From positions 18,310,337 to 18,374,336 of the forward strand of contig NC_060064.1 in the NCBI RefSeq assembly GCF_020283565.1: 64,000 nt of DNA, in the 5' to 3' direction. Of this stretch, positions 23,401 through 33,913 are shown piece by piece. This DNA comes from Trifolium pratense. Taxonomy: Eukaryota; Streptophyta; Magnoliopsida; Fabales; Fabaceae. The notes below the pieces were generated by a model. It made no database searches. It was not told the origin of the DNA and was given only the letters and a program-made list of their open reading frames with translations. A program made the translations under genes and the position numbers. The stretch's first letter is position 1. Each line of letters begins with the position of its first letter.

Positions 23401-25859
23401 AAGAAGATTGAACTTCTTGAAGCTTCGAAACGGTTCAACATCTTGAATTTCTACTCATCTTAACAAAAAATTTAAATAAATTGACAACAAAATAATATAT
23501 TGCATGTTTACTATATATTCATCCTTCAGGAAACTCATGGGAGAAGGTTTGGGGTCATGCACCATGGAAGAGCTACAACAGATAGAACAACAGTTGGAAA
23601 AGAGTGTCAGCGTTGTTCGAGCAAGAAAGGTTAGCTTAACAAATCCATTGAATTTGTGACATGTAAATATGTAATATTTTCAAGTTAGATAATAAATTTG
23701 AATCCCAACTTTCTATTTTTCAGAATCAGGTTTACAAGAATCAAATTGAGCAACTAAAAGAAAAGGTATGTTGTTCATATTCACAATGTGATAATAAACT
23801 AGCACAATCATGAATTCCTGACTTATGTATGCATATGCAAGCTGAATTTATGTATGTGTTTATTTACGTATACACACGTACGTGAAACAAGTTCACTGAT
23901 TCATTAAATAGCAGAGGTTGAACACGTTATAAGTGAGAGGATTCATAAACCTATTGTCTTAAGGTTTTGGGTTAAAGTGTGATGTTCAATTCACTTGTAC
24001 AGATACATTCGGTTAAAAGTTTGGTGCCCCTGGCTGTCCCCTTGTGACCCAACAATAACTAATGATGTATCTTGTCGATAATATATAGATCACATACATT
24101 CAGTTATTTAATGAATTTAAAAAATAATTTTTTGCTTATAATAGTGACTAAGGTGTTTGATCTTAGGGCTATTTTGAGAATTTTGCTAATTAAATTATCT
24201 CAGGGTGTAACCAGTGGCGGATATGCCGCCCGGCATGCCCTGGAACGTGCCCGGGCTGCCCCACCCCCAATTTTTTTTTATTTTAAAAGTAACAAAAGAA
24301 AAAGAAAGAAGGCACAAGCGTTTTGGTTTTTCTCTGTCTCGTTTGTCTCGTTCGTTCTCTTTCTCTAGCAAATAGCAATCGCCCATCACCAAACCAAACC
24401 GATCTAAGGCTCTCAAATCCGTCGCACCGCTCTCAGCCTCTCTCTCTCTCTCTCTCAGCGCAGACAGGTAAAGTAAGCAACCCTAAAACTGAGAAATTGC
24501 ATAAAATACTTAGAAATTGGTATTCCCAATTATTATTCTATTGATTTGTCTAAATGGGTTGCCCCAAAGTTTGGAAATTTAGCTTAATAATGATCTGGGT
24601 GGTGTTTTATTATTCTGTGTATTTAGTCAAAATGTTCTGTGTATTTATGCGCAAAAGAAAATTGGGATGTTGTGATGTAGGAATTGTGCGCAAAAGAAAG
24701 TTGTAGTTTTAGCTAACTAAAATTGTATGTGCAAAATCTACTGCGCTTCTGCCTTGTCTTTTCCTCTTCCTTGTTTTGAGTTTTTAGTCTCCTGTGATAG
24801 TTCTTCTGGTGTAATTGTTTAGCTATGAGTAGTTTAGATGTAAGAAAAACACTGGTGGTTTTGTTTTGTGTGTGGTCGATGAAAGATTGGGATGTTGTTT
24901 GGAGGAGGTGATTGGTGGTTTTTTTGGTTTGTGATGATGATGATGATTGGTTGAGAGAAGGGCGCAGAATAACAGTTGTGTTATAGGGTTGATGTTTTTT
25001 CCTTGCAATTCTGCTTCTTTCTCAACTTTGGTTCTAAGTTCTCTCAATTTTTTCTCTCTGCAGAATTTTTAGTCTGCCTCCTTTTTTCTCTCAATCAGCC
25101 CCCTTTCATTCTCATTTTTTGGCTTTGATCTATATCAAGGAAATAAGGGTTTAATTGTATAATATGATGTCTTAATGCTGTCATTTAATATCTTAATTTT
25201 GCATCATTTAATTTCAGAGACGAGGAAAATGACCTGATTGTATAATAGGAGGTCTTAATGGTGTCATTTTTTGGCTTTAATTCATATGTGACTCATTTAT
25301 ATTATGACTCATGTTTTGCTGGTTTTTTCTTATTCGACTCATGCTAGCCAAAAAAAATTGCGTTAAAATTGTGCCCAGGCTCCAATATAATCCTGGCTCC
25401 GCCACTGGGTGTAACTGGGATGATGTAGTGTAACTAGCAGAAATCCTGAAACTATTGTGCTATGATTCAGAATCTATATACAGAGCCATGATAAAAATGC
25501 CTTATGTTGATCTGTTTCTTTTATTTTATTTATTGAAAAGGAAAAGGAAAAGAAAAAATAGAAAGATATTCTTACTTCTATGTTTTGAATAACAATATTC
25601 AGGAAAAAGCCCTACTTGCTGAAAATTCCAGGCTCTCTAAGCAGGTAAAAATAAACTATAGTCACTACTATATTAAATATTTTTATTTTATAAGTTCTTT
25701 AGTTATAATGAAAATCTAACATGCATTGGTGTGCAGCCACAACCACAGCCAGAACCAGCAGCAAAGGATCATCAGAGAGAAAATCAACCTTATGCTGAAA
25801 GCAGTCCAAGCTCAGATGTGGTGACTGAATTGTTCATTGGACTACATAGGTCTAATTGA
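9000..25859 (+). CDS. SOC1: SOC1/TM3-clade MIKC MADS-box transcription factor, 5' incomplete
   Basis: Six exons join in frame: 9000-9081, 23371-23432, 23530-23629, 23724-23765, 25603-25644 and 25737-25859 (82, 62, 100, 42, 42 and 123 nt). The 62/100/42/42 pattern is standard for MIKC genes. The product starts in the I region (MQDTIERYRR), continues through the K domain (coiled-coil dimerisation; GEGLGSCTMEELQQIEQQLE, then NQVYKNQIEQLKEK) and ends with the SOC1 motif ELFIGLHRSN. SOC1 proteins bind CArG boxes as dimers and integrate flowering signals. The MADS DNA-binding exon, normally about 180 nt, is absent: no matching frame exists between 1 and 8999. Either intron 1 exceeds 9 kb and the exon lies left of the window, or the copy is 5'-truncated. 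Intron 2 is 14,289 bp and packed with transposons. The exons are clean, with no stops or broken splice sites, which favours a live gene. Confidence 0.9.
9082..9692. other. Start of the giant SOC1 intron 2, AT-rich
   Basis: This is intron sequence with a good donor (CAG|GTAATT) and nothing recognisable as coding. It ends at the Helitron 3' terminus. Confidence 0.6.
9702..9720 (-). terminator. Helitron 3'-terminal hairpin
   Basis: This is a perfect seven-base-pair palindrome (CCGTGCG/CGCACGG around one T), a few bases upstream of the CTAG end. It is the structure thought to mark the end of rolling-circle transposition. Confidence 0.8.
10515..10690 (+). mobile_element. tRNA-derived SINE inside the Helitron
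   Basis: The element opens with a tRNA-like head (TAGTTGGTCCAGTGG, A-box-like, and TGTTCAGTCCCT, B-box-like, about 40 bases later), continues with a GGGAGGGGGTTGGAACC body and ends in an A-rich tail (GAAAAAAA, about 10680-10686). I recognise this body as a common legume SINE type from memory. The target duplication is not clear. Confidence 0.6.
11401..11457. repeat. (AT)n microsatellite
   Basis: An uninterrupted TA dinucleotide run of more than 50 bases lies inside the Helitron. It is probably unstable in length. Confidence 0.95.
11458..14910. other. Helitron interior without recognisable genes
   Basis: AT-rich sequence with many short, apparently meaningless frames on both strands. Later exons of the RPA-like gene would be expected here on the minus strand, but I could not identify any. 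A short GA run (GAGAGAGAGAGAG) lies near 13890. Confidence 0.5.
14911..15240 (-). pseudogene. Replication protein A 70 kDa-like (DUF223 OB-fold) gene fragment
   Basis: Two minus-strand exons can be read. The first, ending at 15077 with donor AAG|GTACAA, encodes NAYSKISDLRFGKFPWCLK and VSVMRLWIVEFNLIPGRDNS followed by FEMVVIDEK. The second (14911-14994, 28 codons, acceptor CAG, donor GTAGTT) encodes GCKIHATVQRHLIHLFKG and VLKGAPDSLP. This is the first OB fold of plant RPA1-like proteins, single-stranded-DNA-binding factors often carried by plant Helitrons. Later domains (further OB folds, zinc finger) are not found, so the gene is truncated or too degenerate to follow. Confidence 0.72.
15577..15663 (-). 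pseudogene. Duplicate first exon of the RPA-like gene
   Basis: The minus-strand frame reads MVNAYSKISYGRVGKLAWFL before a donor-like AAG|GTTCGTC. It parallels NAYSKISDLRFGKFPWCLK of the downstream copy about 400 bp away, and the shared DNA includes TTATTTTGCTATAAGCATT at both places. It may be an alternative or duplicated first exon of the same gene, with its own ATG. Confidence 0.55.
16006..16400. mobile_element. Possible MITE with long imperfect terminal inverted repeats
   Basis: The left part (about 16045-16105: TTTAGTCTCTTAATTTCAATTACTTTAGTC...) is approximately the reverse complement of about 16250-16325 (GACTAAATCGTTACCTGAAATTAAGGTAAAAGACTAAAA). The arms are imperfect and no target duplication was fixed, so the call is tentative. 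Confidence 0.35.
16401..17889. other. Unclassified repeat block in SOC1 intron 2
   Basis: About 16790-17400 has clearly higher GC than its surroundings and short frames on the minus strand only. It looks like an imported segment or a decayed transposon, but I cannot assign it to a family. The remainder is AT-rich intron. Confidence 0.35.
17890..18180 (+). mobile_element. Miniature LTR retrotransposon (TRIM), 291 bp
   Basis: The 5' LTR 17890-17954 and 3' LTR 18104-18180 share TGTTAGAAATAATATAAAAC, GATGTGG and CTATCCTAACA, and both end TTGACA; the 3' copy holds about 12 extra bases. TGGTATCAAAGCC, a Met-tRNA primer-binding site, follows the 5' LTR at once, and a purine-rich GTGACGGGGCG precedes the 3' LTR. 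The target duplication AAATT is at 17885-17889 and 18181-18185. The interior of about 150 bp is non-coding. Confidence 0.9.
18620..18954 (+). repeat. Tandem pair of SINE-like repeats
   Basis: Two similar units of about 170-180 bp follow each other (about 18625-18775 and 18785-18948). Each contains GATTGAACATGTACTT, GGTTCGATTCC (a tRNA B-box match), CACTAGAGA, GAAGATCGT, GGTGGCAGTGCCGAGACC and a GGGCCTGGG end; the first is followed by an A run. The B box and A tail suggest a tRNA-derived SINE inserted twice or duplicated. Confidence 0.5.
18955..19529 (+). mobile_element. TRIM retrotransposon with two 191-bp LTRs
   Basis: The LTRs at 18955-19145 and 19339-19529 both begin TGTTGTGGCAAGTGTGAGTT and end ACCCAACA, are equal in length and differ by scattered substitutions. 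TGGTATCAAAGTCG follows the first LTR (primer-binding site), and GAGGGAGAGA precedes the second (polypurine tract). The flanks are CAACT and TAACT, a target duplication with one change. The interior (about 190 bp) encodes nothing. A fragment of the same LTR lies at 23908-24052. Confidence 0.88.
19530..21037. other. Retrotransposon debris in SOC1 intron 2
   Basis: About 20225-20300 (+) reads NTQDQVAYIFTKPL, the end of a Ty1/copia RNase H domain, without the rest of pol. About 20733-20830 (TGTTAAGAGTCTCACATCGG...) looks like the start of a solo LTR. The rest is AT-rich with no gene recognised. Confidence 0.5.
21038..22011. mobile_element. Non-autonomous DNA transposon with terminal inverted repeats, about 970 bp
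   Basis: The left end AAAGAGCAATGCTAGGAACA (21038) is mirrored by the right end, whose reverse complement reads AAAGAGCAATCCTAGGGACA (22011). Within the left end the block ACACCCTTGGACACACTCTC occurs twice, separated by a poly-A run. No clear target duplication was found, so the superfamily is open (Mutator-like or hAT). No transposase frame is present. Confidence 0.7.
22186..22931. mobile_element. Non-autonomous hAT element, 746 bp
   Basis: The ends CTATGTTGTCAATGG and CTTTGACAACATAG are inverted repeats, and the 8-bp target duplication GTACCAAT is exact at 22178-22185 and 22932-22939, which is diagnostic for hAT. GC-rich subterminal blocks (GCGCTATAGCGC-like on the left; CGCGTCGCGTCAATTTT twice on the right) flank an AT-rich core without coding potential. 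It lies about 440 bp upstream of SOC1 exon 3. Confidence 0.9.
23908..24060 (+). mobile_element. Solo fragment of the 191-bp TRIM LTR
   Basis: The sequence AGAGGTTGAACACGTTATAAGTGAGAGG through GGCTGTCCCCTTGTGACCCAACA matches the LTR of the element at 18955-19529 over most of its length, lacking the first 40 bases or so and containing a diverged middle. It lies between SOC1 exons 5 and 6. Confidence 0.75.
24212..25407. mobile_element. Non-autonomous hAT element, 1.2 kb, in a SOC1 intron
   Basis: The ends are CAGTGGCGGA at left and its complement TCCGCCACTG at right, with an exact 8-bp duplication GGTGTAAC at 24204-24211 and 25408-25415. Short CT and GAT runs occur inside, with no transposase frame. 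It enlarges the intron between SOC1 exons 5 and 6. Confidence 0.9.
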
Positions 25860-27517
25860 AGATAATTTAGTTATATAGTGTATGTTTGTTTTTATATTTC
25901 ATGCATCTAAATCAACACTTTCAACTAAGCAACAAAATTCTTCCTTTATTGCATTGGAATTTGTTGAACTTAAGAACTTACATACATATCCTTTCCATAA
26001 TCCTTTGTGTTTACATATATGTGAAATTATAAAGTCTCTAATGTATGTATTGATCAAAGTGATGCACCGGCTATATATATATATATATATGTTGGGTACA
26101 AATGTGTTCTATTGTCTATATATCATTTTACTAATTTTATTGTTAAGAAATTGCTGAAAAAATTATAGCTGGTCTCAAACATATGAAATGTAATTTTAGG
26201 AGGTATAAAAGAATGGAGGGGGGTCGGAAAAGAAATCATCAAAACCGAAAAAGAATGAATAAAAACAAAGCCCAACCAGACAAAAAAGAAACAACAAAAA
26301 AGCAGCCCAAAACAGTCATAGCAGAAATATTACTAAACACACCCCAGGGAAAAACCAGATACCCCCCGAACCCAAAAACCAAAGCGGTAGCCTCAATTCC
26401 TTAATTTATTTACCTTCTCATACAAATCATTGGTTCCCTTAACCACTCATACAAAAAACAACAAACAATACTTCAAATGTTATTTTAGTTCCTTAAAAAA
26501 ATTGTTATTTTAGTTATTTTAATATCATATAATTAATCAGCATATTATCAATATATGTTTTTATCAATATACTTATTATATGATTGAATGTATATATGAT
26601 GTGTCCCGTGTATACATGGGTTAATAGAAGTTAAAGTTCCTTAGCAGAAAATAAACTCAAAATATACTTTTTAAATCCAAATTTACTATAATTTATCTTG
26701 AACTTTTGAATTCTTAAAAATTCATATTAAATTTTTCTCATGTTAAAAAATTCTAAATTTTAGTATATGAACATTTTATAAAATGCTAAACATGTTTGCA
26801 AAAAATTATTCATAAATTTAAGAGTTTAAAGTTAATTAAACAAATTTTATTTTTGCAGGTACTAAGAATTATGGGGAATTTTTTTATGTAAGGATTAAAA
26901 CTACTATAAAAATTAAAGACTAAATTTAAAAAATCCCTATTTTATAGGGACTAGAAAAATATTTAACTATTTTCTTATACTAATATAGATAACATATAGT
27001 ATAGAAGTTCAATGAAAGTTGAAAAGCCTCCAAGTCTAGCTATTGCAACAGAAACAACGGAAAAACGAAGGTACGGATACGTCAGGATAATTTTTTAATG
27101 TAATTATATAAAAAAAATTCATTGTTAAAATAAATAATTAAACATAAAAAAAATCACGCTTTAAAAGTAATTCAAATCGTTTAAATTCTAACTTAAAAGC
27201 AATTTGTTCAAAAAGAGTCGTCATTAGTTCATGTTCATTGAGAGAAAAATTAACAACTTCAAGAATACTAGCTCTATTAAATAGATTACATTCATCTCCA
27301 CTAATATCCTGCATTTTTGTCGCTCCTTCATTAGAAGTCTTACTCTTTCTCAATTAAAAACCGAAGAAAAAAAACACTTTTTTGTGTTTGGCGTACACCA
27401 TGGGTACCCTGTATAAATATTATTTTTTAAAAAATGATACGGTTTGGGTGCGTACCATAGGAGTCTTGTACGTGTACCAATACCCGTTAAAGGCACTCTC
27501 TCAATGGAGTACCCATG
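25860..27517. other. SOC1 3' region and intergenic DNA
   Basis: The first few hundred bases after the stop codon at 25857-25859 are presumably the 3' UTR; a TA microsatellite lies at about 26071-26090. The rest is AT-rich with no supported gene. A minus-strand frame at 27138-27353 has a protein-like composition but matches no family I know. Confidence 0.5.
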
Positions 27518-27989
27518 TGTCGCGGCGCGAAAAATATCCTCGAGTGTGAACACTCGAAAAGAAACAGAGTCGCCACCGAATTTTATTTATCCCAAAGAAG
27601 GGAAAGGAAAATATCGAGAAAACCTTGAGGAGTGAGAAATGGGTTCGGGAGTTGGTTATGCGAAGGGAAGGTATTAGCACCCCTCACATCCGTTGTACTC
27701 AACGGGAACCTTTTAGAGGGAAATGTTTGTTTGTTTTAACGTGTTTTTTAATGTTTGCTTGATTACTCGTTTCTTGCTTCATCAATAGAAAAAGTTTGTT
27801 TTTATTATTATTTATGTTATTATATATGCGGGGAAAAAGGTTTTGTTTTTTATTATTGTGCCCGACAAGATGTTGAATCCTGCTCCTACGTATTCCCAGG
27901 TGCAGTGGGAAAATCAGGGTTTCGTAGTTCATGGTAAAAAATGTTTATGGGTTGGTTGCTTTTAGACGCATGACGTCTAAGTCGCATCC

Positions 27990-28135
27990 TCGTATTTAAA
28001 CGCTGCTTGTATGCTCGCACTTCGGAGGCTTAAGCGTGGTTTGTATTACGAAGAATGTTGCATTCTTGTATTTAAACGCTGCTTGTATGCTCGCACGGTG
28101 GAGACTTAAGCGTTGTTTGTGTTACGGAGAAAGGA
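27990..28135 (+). repeat. Tandem repeat inside the solo LTR (period about 74 bp)
   Basis: Two copies of a unit containing GTATTTAAACGCTGCTTGTA, TGCTCGCAC, GGAG and CTTAAGCGT occur at about 27992-28060 and 28067-28135. Confidence 0.8.
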
Positions 28136-28242
28136 CAAAAACGTCACCAGTTTTGTGAAAAGAGTTTTACTTTTACTGCGCGCGAGGGCAGTGGAAAAGG
28201 TTTGAGTGTGTTGAGTTGATTTTATGAGTTTTTGTGAAAATG

Positions 28243-28512
28243 TTTGAGAATGAGGATGGTCCGAGACACGAGTCATACGTCAGGGCCTCGAAGCCATCCG
28301 GGTAGAGAAAGTCATACGTCAGTCCCTTCCTTTTATATCCTTTTAATCTTAAGTTATTTTAGTTTGATTTAAAGAAATCAAAAGAAAAGATTAAGAGATG
28401 TTTTTTACGTGTTTTAAGGTTTGAGAATGAGAATGGTCCGAGACACGAGTCATACGTCAGGGCCTCGAAACTATTTGGGTAGAGAAAGTCATACGTCAGT
28501 CCATTCCTTTTT
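28243..28512 (+). repeat. Direct repeat inside the solo LTR (period about 180 bp)
   Basis: GGTCCGAGACACGAGTCATA, then CGTCAGGGCCTCGAA, GGGTAGAGAAAGTCATACG and TCAGTCC occur in the same order at about 28257-28327 and 28435-28505. Each repeat contains the word GTCATACGTCAG twice. Confidence 0.85.
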
Positions 28513-29947
28513 CATTCTATTTAGTGATTAAGTATTGAATAAATTTAAGCAAGACGAAGAAGAAACAAATCAAGCTAACAAAGTATAGACAACAAGCTCT
28601 TATTTGAATAAGCACTTATATGAATAAGCACTAAAAAATAAATAAACCGCCGCTGGGGGTGTAAACTGGGGTCTGGGGGTGAGGCAATAGCAAAGCTGCA
28701 ACACCAAGCCCAGCCCAGTTCGTCCAAAAAAACAAGCAGAACAAAAATGATTCAGCGTGTCATCAGGATCAGGGTGCGGGATAGGCTTCACAGATCTGGG
28801 CTTTCTGATTCATCAGATGGCTTAGATTTTAAAATAATCAAACAGATCTCAGTCTTTCACCAGATCCAACAGACATGTTTTAAACTTGGGAGGGAGCCAA
28901 TGACGCGCGGACACGTCATCGTCTTCAACCTCCTTCACCTTCTTCACGTGAAGCCATGAAAGCTTCAAGTGAAGCTCACGGCCAAACACAACATCATCAA
29001 TTCTTGACCAAAAATCAAAAGTTTATATACCCTTTCGCTCGAAATCATGCGTAGATCATGAATATAAACTTAGATTTTTTAAAAGGTGTTTTTATCTCAA
29101 AAAAAGTTCGAAACTTTAAAACCCAAAAAAACTTTAAAATTCACATTTGAACGAATTAAACAAAATTAAGGGTTGGAAAAGCTTCAGTAGGTGTTCATGA
29201 GTAAAAAACGTTTAGAAACCTACTTGTTTTGAGGCTTGCTTAGGTGGGTTAACACCTACTCCTTTCTTGGCTATTTTGAATCTTGTGTATGCTCCTCTTG
29301 ACGGTTTTCCTTCGTTTTTATTGTTGTTTCAAGCTACTGGAAGTGTTTAGAGGCTTTTGGGTGAAGAAGATTGAAATTTGGAAGGTGTTTTAGTCAATTT
29401 CGGATTTTGGAAAAAGTGATGAAAAGAGGAGTTTTTTTTGGTTTTTTCCTTCTCCGTTCTTCCTCCCCTTTGCTCTGAACTCTGCTCTCAATTTATAGAG
29501 AGTATTGATCAATTCTTGTAACCATTGGGTTAATTGGTTAATTGGATTTGTTGATGTTTTGGCAGAAAAATTGGATTAGCAAAGATCAAAGGAGAATGAA
29601 ATGACATGAACTTTTGCTTGCTTACATTGTTGGTGAAGACCAAAGCTAAAAATGGAAAAAGTTGAAAACAAAAATCCAAAAAACCAGGGGAGGGAGGCGC
29701 AGCACTGTGTTGCTGTTGTTGCTTTTCTTTTTTTTCTTTTTTTATAATACTAATATAATATAATATAATAATAATAATAAAGAAATTGAAAAAGGAAAGG
29801 GGATGGGATGCAGGCTGCAGCAGCACGTGTTGTGCTGTTGTTGTTTTGATTTTTTTGATTTTATTTTTTTAAATAATAACAACAATAATAATAGAAATTA
29901 ATTTATTATTTTTTTAAAAAAAGGTAGGACAAAATTAGGGTATGACA

Positions 29948-32900
29948 CCATGCCATGCTTCATGGAGCCAAAGAGCAGTAGCGAGCCAAAGAAATCAATA
30001 ACAAAAATTATATTATAGATAGTTTGAGGAAGTGTTGCTAGAAGAATAGTTCACCACTATATCTACGCAATTCTCTAGCTTCATTTTTTTTTTATATAAT
30101 ATTCCATTTCAGAGTGACTTTGATCTTAAGATCTTAATGCAGTGATCGACTTCAACGACTTGCTCAGCATACTGGTGGTCCTTTATAACTCTCTCCCACG
30201 TTTTAATAAACCTATGTATAAACTAAGATTATTATTGATTGCTAGTTTAATTATAAAATTTTACAAATTAATCGAAAATTTAATTTGTTGAGTTAAATAT
30301 GTTTTGGTCACTATAAAATGAGGATTTTAAGTTTGGTCTTTATTTAATTTTTATTTTCTATGGAGTATAATTTTTATTTTATTTTGCATATAGGTTTTTC
30401 CAAACCTAAGAATATTGAGCAATAAAGACCCGGAAGGAATTCAAAGACCCTTAGATAGCATCCAACAAATCGATTCCTCTTTAAATAAAAAGTTGTAATT
30501 GTGCACTAAAAGTTGAAGACAAAATTTGTTCGATATATATATATACCTTAAAATGTTTATCATATATTGTCATGTGAGTAATTATCTTTTACTAATCAAA
30601 CTAATCATCTAATCTATATAAGAAAGTTGATTGTTCCGGAAAACTCACAAATAACTTTGCTTCAAATGCTGCCATGTGTCTAAAGTAAGAGTATTTGATG
30701 TCCAAAATTTGTATAACTAAACTAATATTGCTGCAAACCGAGCTATATTGTGAGCCAACCAAGCCATTTTGTAAACTTGTGAGAGAAAAAGTTATTTTTT
30801 GGCAAGCCATGGTTATATGGAAACTAATCTGGTTGTTTTTTAAACCAAGTCAACCAAGTCATTTGTTATGTCAAATATTAAATGTAATTGTCACATGTCA
30901 TTGTCATCTTTTCAACTTTGTCATACACTTACTCAATGTGTCATACTCATATTCAACTCTTTATTTTCCCACCAAATTAGAACAACTTGAAATTTGAATA
31001 ACAAATTTCATGAATTATATGTATATAGGTCATAACTTACATAAATTTTAACTATCATATAATGTTTAAACTATCACTGTGACCGATAAATATTTCAAAA
31101 AAATTATCATATATGAGACAAATTTTAACTAATTATTTTTTCTTCAAAAAAACTATTTTACACGGGATAAGTTATAACTGACATAAATTTTAACAACCAT
31201 ATATGGGCTAACTTTAATATCAAAATTTACATTAATCTATACTTAAATAATTATAATGTACTAAATAAATCAAACACTGTTGTACCAAAAAAATAAAAAT
31301 AAAAAACTGAATAAAATATGCTATCAGATACGAGACAAATTATAACCGATACAAAAATTCAAAATAATTATCATATATACTAATTAAATCATACGCGGGA
31401 CAAAATATGATACGGATTCAAATACGAAATTTTTTATTTATAATTACAAAATATATACATTTGTAAAAAATATGTTATTGCATACGGGATAAATTATAAC
31501 TTATAAAAATCTCAAAATTGCTATTATATATACAAAATAAATCATTAAATATTAATGAAAGTCTTCTTCTTTTTTTCAAATGACTGCCTTAGTGCAATAT
31601 TTTATTTTTTTTATTTTAATTAGCAAAGTACAACTTAAAAGAATATTGGTATAACGTTACGACCCGTACAATAGCATCGCAGTAGTTTGTATAAAGGTGG
31701 CATATATAGACATAGAGACCAATTCATCTCACCAACCATTTGATCTCAACAGCTATCATCTCTTTTCTATAATAACAAACAAAAGCAAACACTCCTCCAA
31801 CTAAAAATAATCCCCCAATCCAAACCACAAAAAAGAAGTATCCAAAATTACAAATGCAAGTGAAAAATAAAATGACAGGGGTATTTAATAATGTTGCACA
31901 TGATATATATGCAGTGTCATGAGAGTATCTTTTAAAGCTCAACGCTCAATGATGGTGATAGGATACTCATGCTTCTTTCTTACCCCATGATTTCTACACA
32001 TATATATTTTTCACAACTACTACGATTGCTAAATTTAGAAGAAAAAAAAAACTAAATTAAACATTATAAAAGAAAATTAAATTGGATAAAATATGCAATA
32101 GATTAGCAATAAATTATTATTTTTAAATGAAAACATCTTATTTGAACATGTACCGATATACTGATGACGTGGACAATTTTAATAAATATACAAATTATGT
32201 TTAATTCAATACTATATAAAAAAAAACTTAACAAACATTATTTGGGTCACAATTGTTCACCTCAACAATATACCAATACAAATCTAAATAAAATTTTCAC
32301 AAAAATTATATCACTATCATCTAAAGAATTATGTGCAAATAGGCTTTGAAAGGCATAACTTGGATGATGGTTATTGGTTACTGTATACCGTGAGGGCCAC
32401 ACCCAGAAATGGAAATTGATATTAATGCACCTTGTACACACTCATGAAAACTTTCTCTATTTGGTAACCTCCAACATCCCCCACTATGGCCTAGAATTGG
32501 ACACTAGAGAAAAGCAGACACTAGACACTGTTTTAGCATAATTTGGACCCCACTTTTTTAGAGAAAAATAATTGAATAAATTATTTATGACTTTATGTCA
32601 CGTGACTGTTTACCCTTGGTGTTCTTTTTCAACTCTTCCTATTCCAACACTCTTTGTGGTAAATATTTATTTATTATTTTGTTCATGGCAATTTTGATTT
32701 GCAAACAAGGCACTACAAATATTTGACGTCAGACACCACTATAATTATTTTTATTTTTTTAAAAATGTATAATCTTAATTATTGTTCCTTAAATATTATC
32801 TAATGGTTAATTTATTTTCTATTGATGAAGTCTGTCCTGATTGTCATATAAAGTATGTCTGGATAGATTTTGAGAGCATGCAATTCATTGTCGAGAGTTT

Positions 32901-33178
32901 TAAAGCTTCAAATGTATAGATGACTTGGATGTCATTTTTATGTTTTTAAGCGCACAAGAGTATCTGTAAAGAAAGATGTGCGCCTGTTTGACTGACCCAC
33001 TCAAGGAAAGATCTACATTGAGGTCAACCGATGTTCTGACATACGAATGTGTAGGAGAAAAATATACACGTGTGAATTTGAATAGAGTTTCCCCAAATGT
33101 AAATTTAATGACTGGAAATTTTACTATAGGATAGGCAATCCTCAAAGCTTCTTCAAATAAAATGGTCAAACATTTATG
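29948..33178. other. Intergenic DNA between SOC1 and AGL6, with degenerate repeats
   Basis: No gene is supported. About 31020-31560 repeats a loose unit (ACGGGACAAATTATAAC...GATACAAAAATT...ATCATATA) five or six times with much divergence. The rest is AT-rich. Confidence 0.5.
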
Positions 33179-33913
33179 CAGAGGCGGCCTAGGCCCATGT
33201 GCGACATGGGCCGTGACACAAGGTCTCTTAAAAATGAGGGCCACAAAAAAAATTACAGGGTAGTAGTATTAGTAAGTTAGGGGGTGTAAAAATTAATTAT
33301 TTATGTTAGAAAATGTTGTAAAGACAGTAAGGCCCAGCCCAGCCCGTTTTCCTAAGGAAAAAAAATAGCAGACAAGAGAAGCCTATTTTGCGTTTTGCGT
33401 TCTACGTATTCTTTCTCAAAAACTCCATTAATTCACCACCACCAGGCGTCGACCTGCCGCCATCACCGGCGGCATTAACGTCAGTTAACCTCCTTCCTTC
33501 TATTCTCAAAAACTTTATTAAAGTTGAAACAAAGGTAAAAACTAAATTTTACAAGTTAGGATTTCTAAAATTTGCAATGTAAAACTCAATTTTTCTATTT
33601 TAATTGTGTTTCTCAATTCCCAATTCTCAATTCTCATCATTTTTTTTCTCCCAAAGTTAATTACTGATAGGGATGTTCTTTTGTTTCTGTAAAGTGGTGA
33701 ATGTTTTATTTATAAGCAAAGTAACTATAATGTATTTTGTTGTTATTGTTAGACTATGAATCTTTTTTATGTTAATTACAAGAATGATTATAATTTTATG
33801 TTATTTGCAATTTAAATCGATGATGGTTTTTTTATAAAAAAAATTACGTTTTTTTTATTAAGGTCCACTTTCATATTTCGCACAGGGCCTCCAAAAACTC
33901 GGAGACGCCACTG
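33179..33913. mobile_element. Non-autonomous hAT-like element, 735 bp
   Basis: The left end CAGAGGCGGCC and right end GGAGACGCCACTG (complement CAGTGGCGTCTCC) are related to the ends of the element at 24212-25407. The flanks CATTTATG and CATATATA agree at 6 of 8 positions, as expected for an older 8-bp duplication. No transposase frame is present. Confidence 0.65.

Larger units (their letters stand above)
27518..29947. mobile_element. Solo LTR, 2.43 kb, probably of a Ty3/gypsy Ogre/Tat-type element
   Basis: The block starts TGTCGCGGCGCGAAAAA and ends TTAGGGTATGACA, and the 5-bp duplication CCATG is exact at 27513-27517 and 29948-29952. It has no primer-binding site or second LTR, so it is a product of LTR-LTR recombination. 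The orientation cannot be decided from the ends alone, though the phrase order suggests plus. Internal tandem repeats are listed separately. The family is judged from the large LTR size and from memory of similar legume repeats. Confidence 0.8.

Noticed and set aside
24072..24544. Short basic or Ser-rich frames
   Set aside because: They fall within the hAT element at 24212-25407 and derive from simple CT-rich sequence.
27990..28512. Regularly spaced repeats suggestive of a CRISPR-like array
   Set aside because: Only two copies per repeat type, unequal spacing and a plant LTR context; no cas genes.
28600..28960. Small frames on both strands in a higher-GC stretch
   Set aside because: They lie inside the solo LTR and have no recognisable domain.
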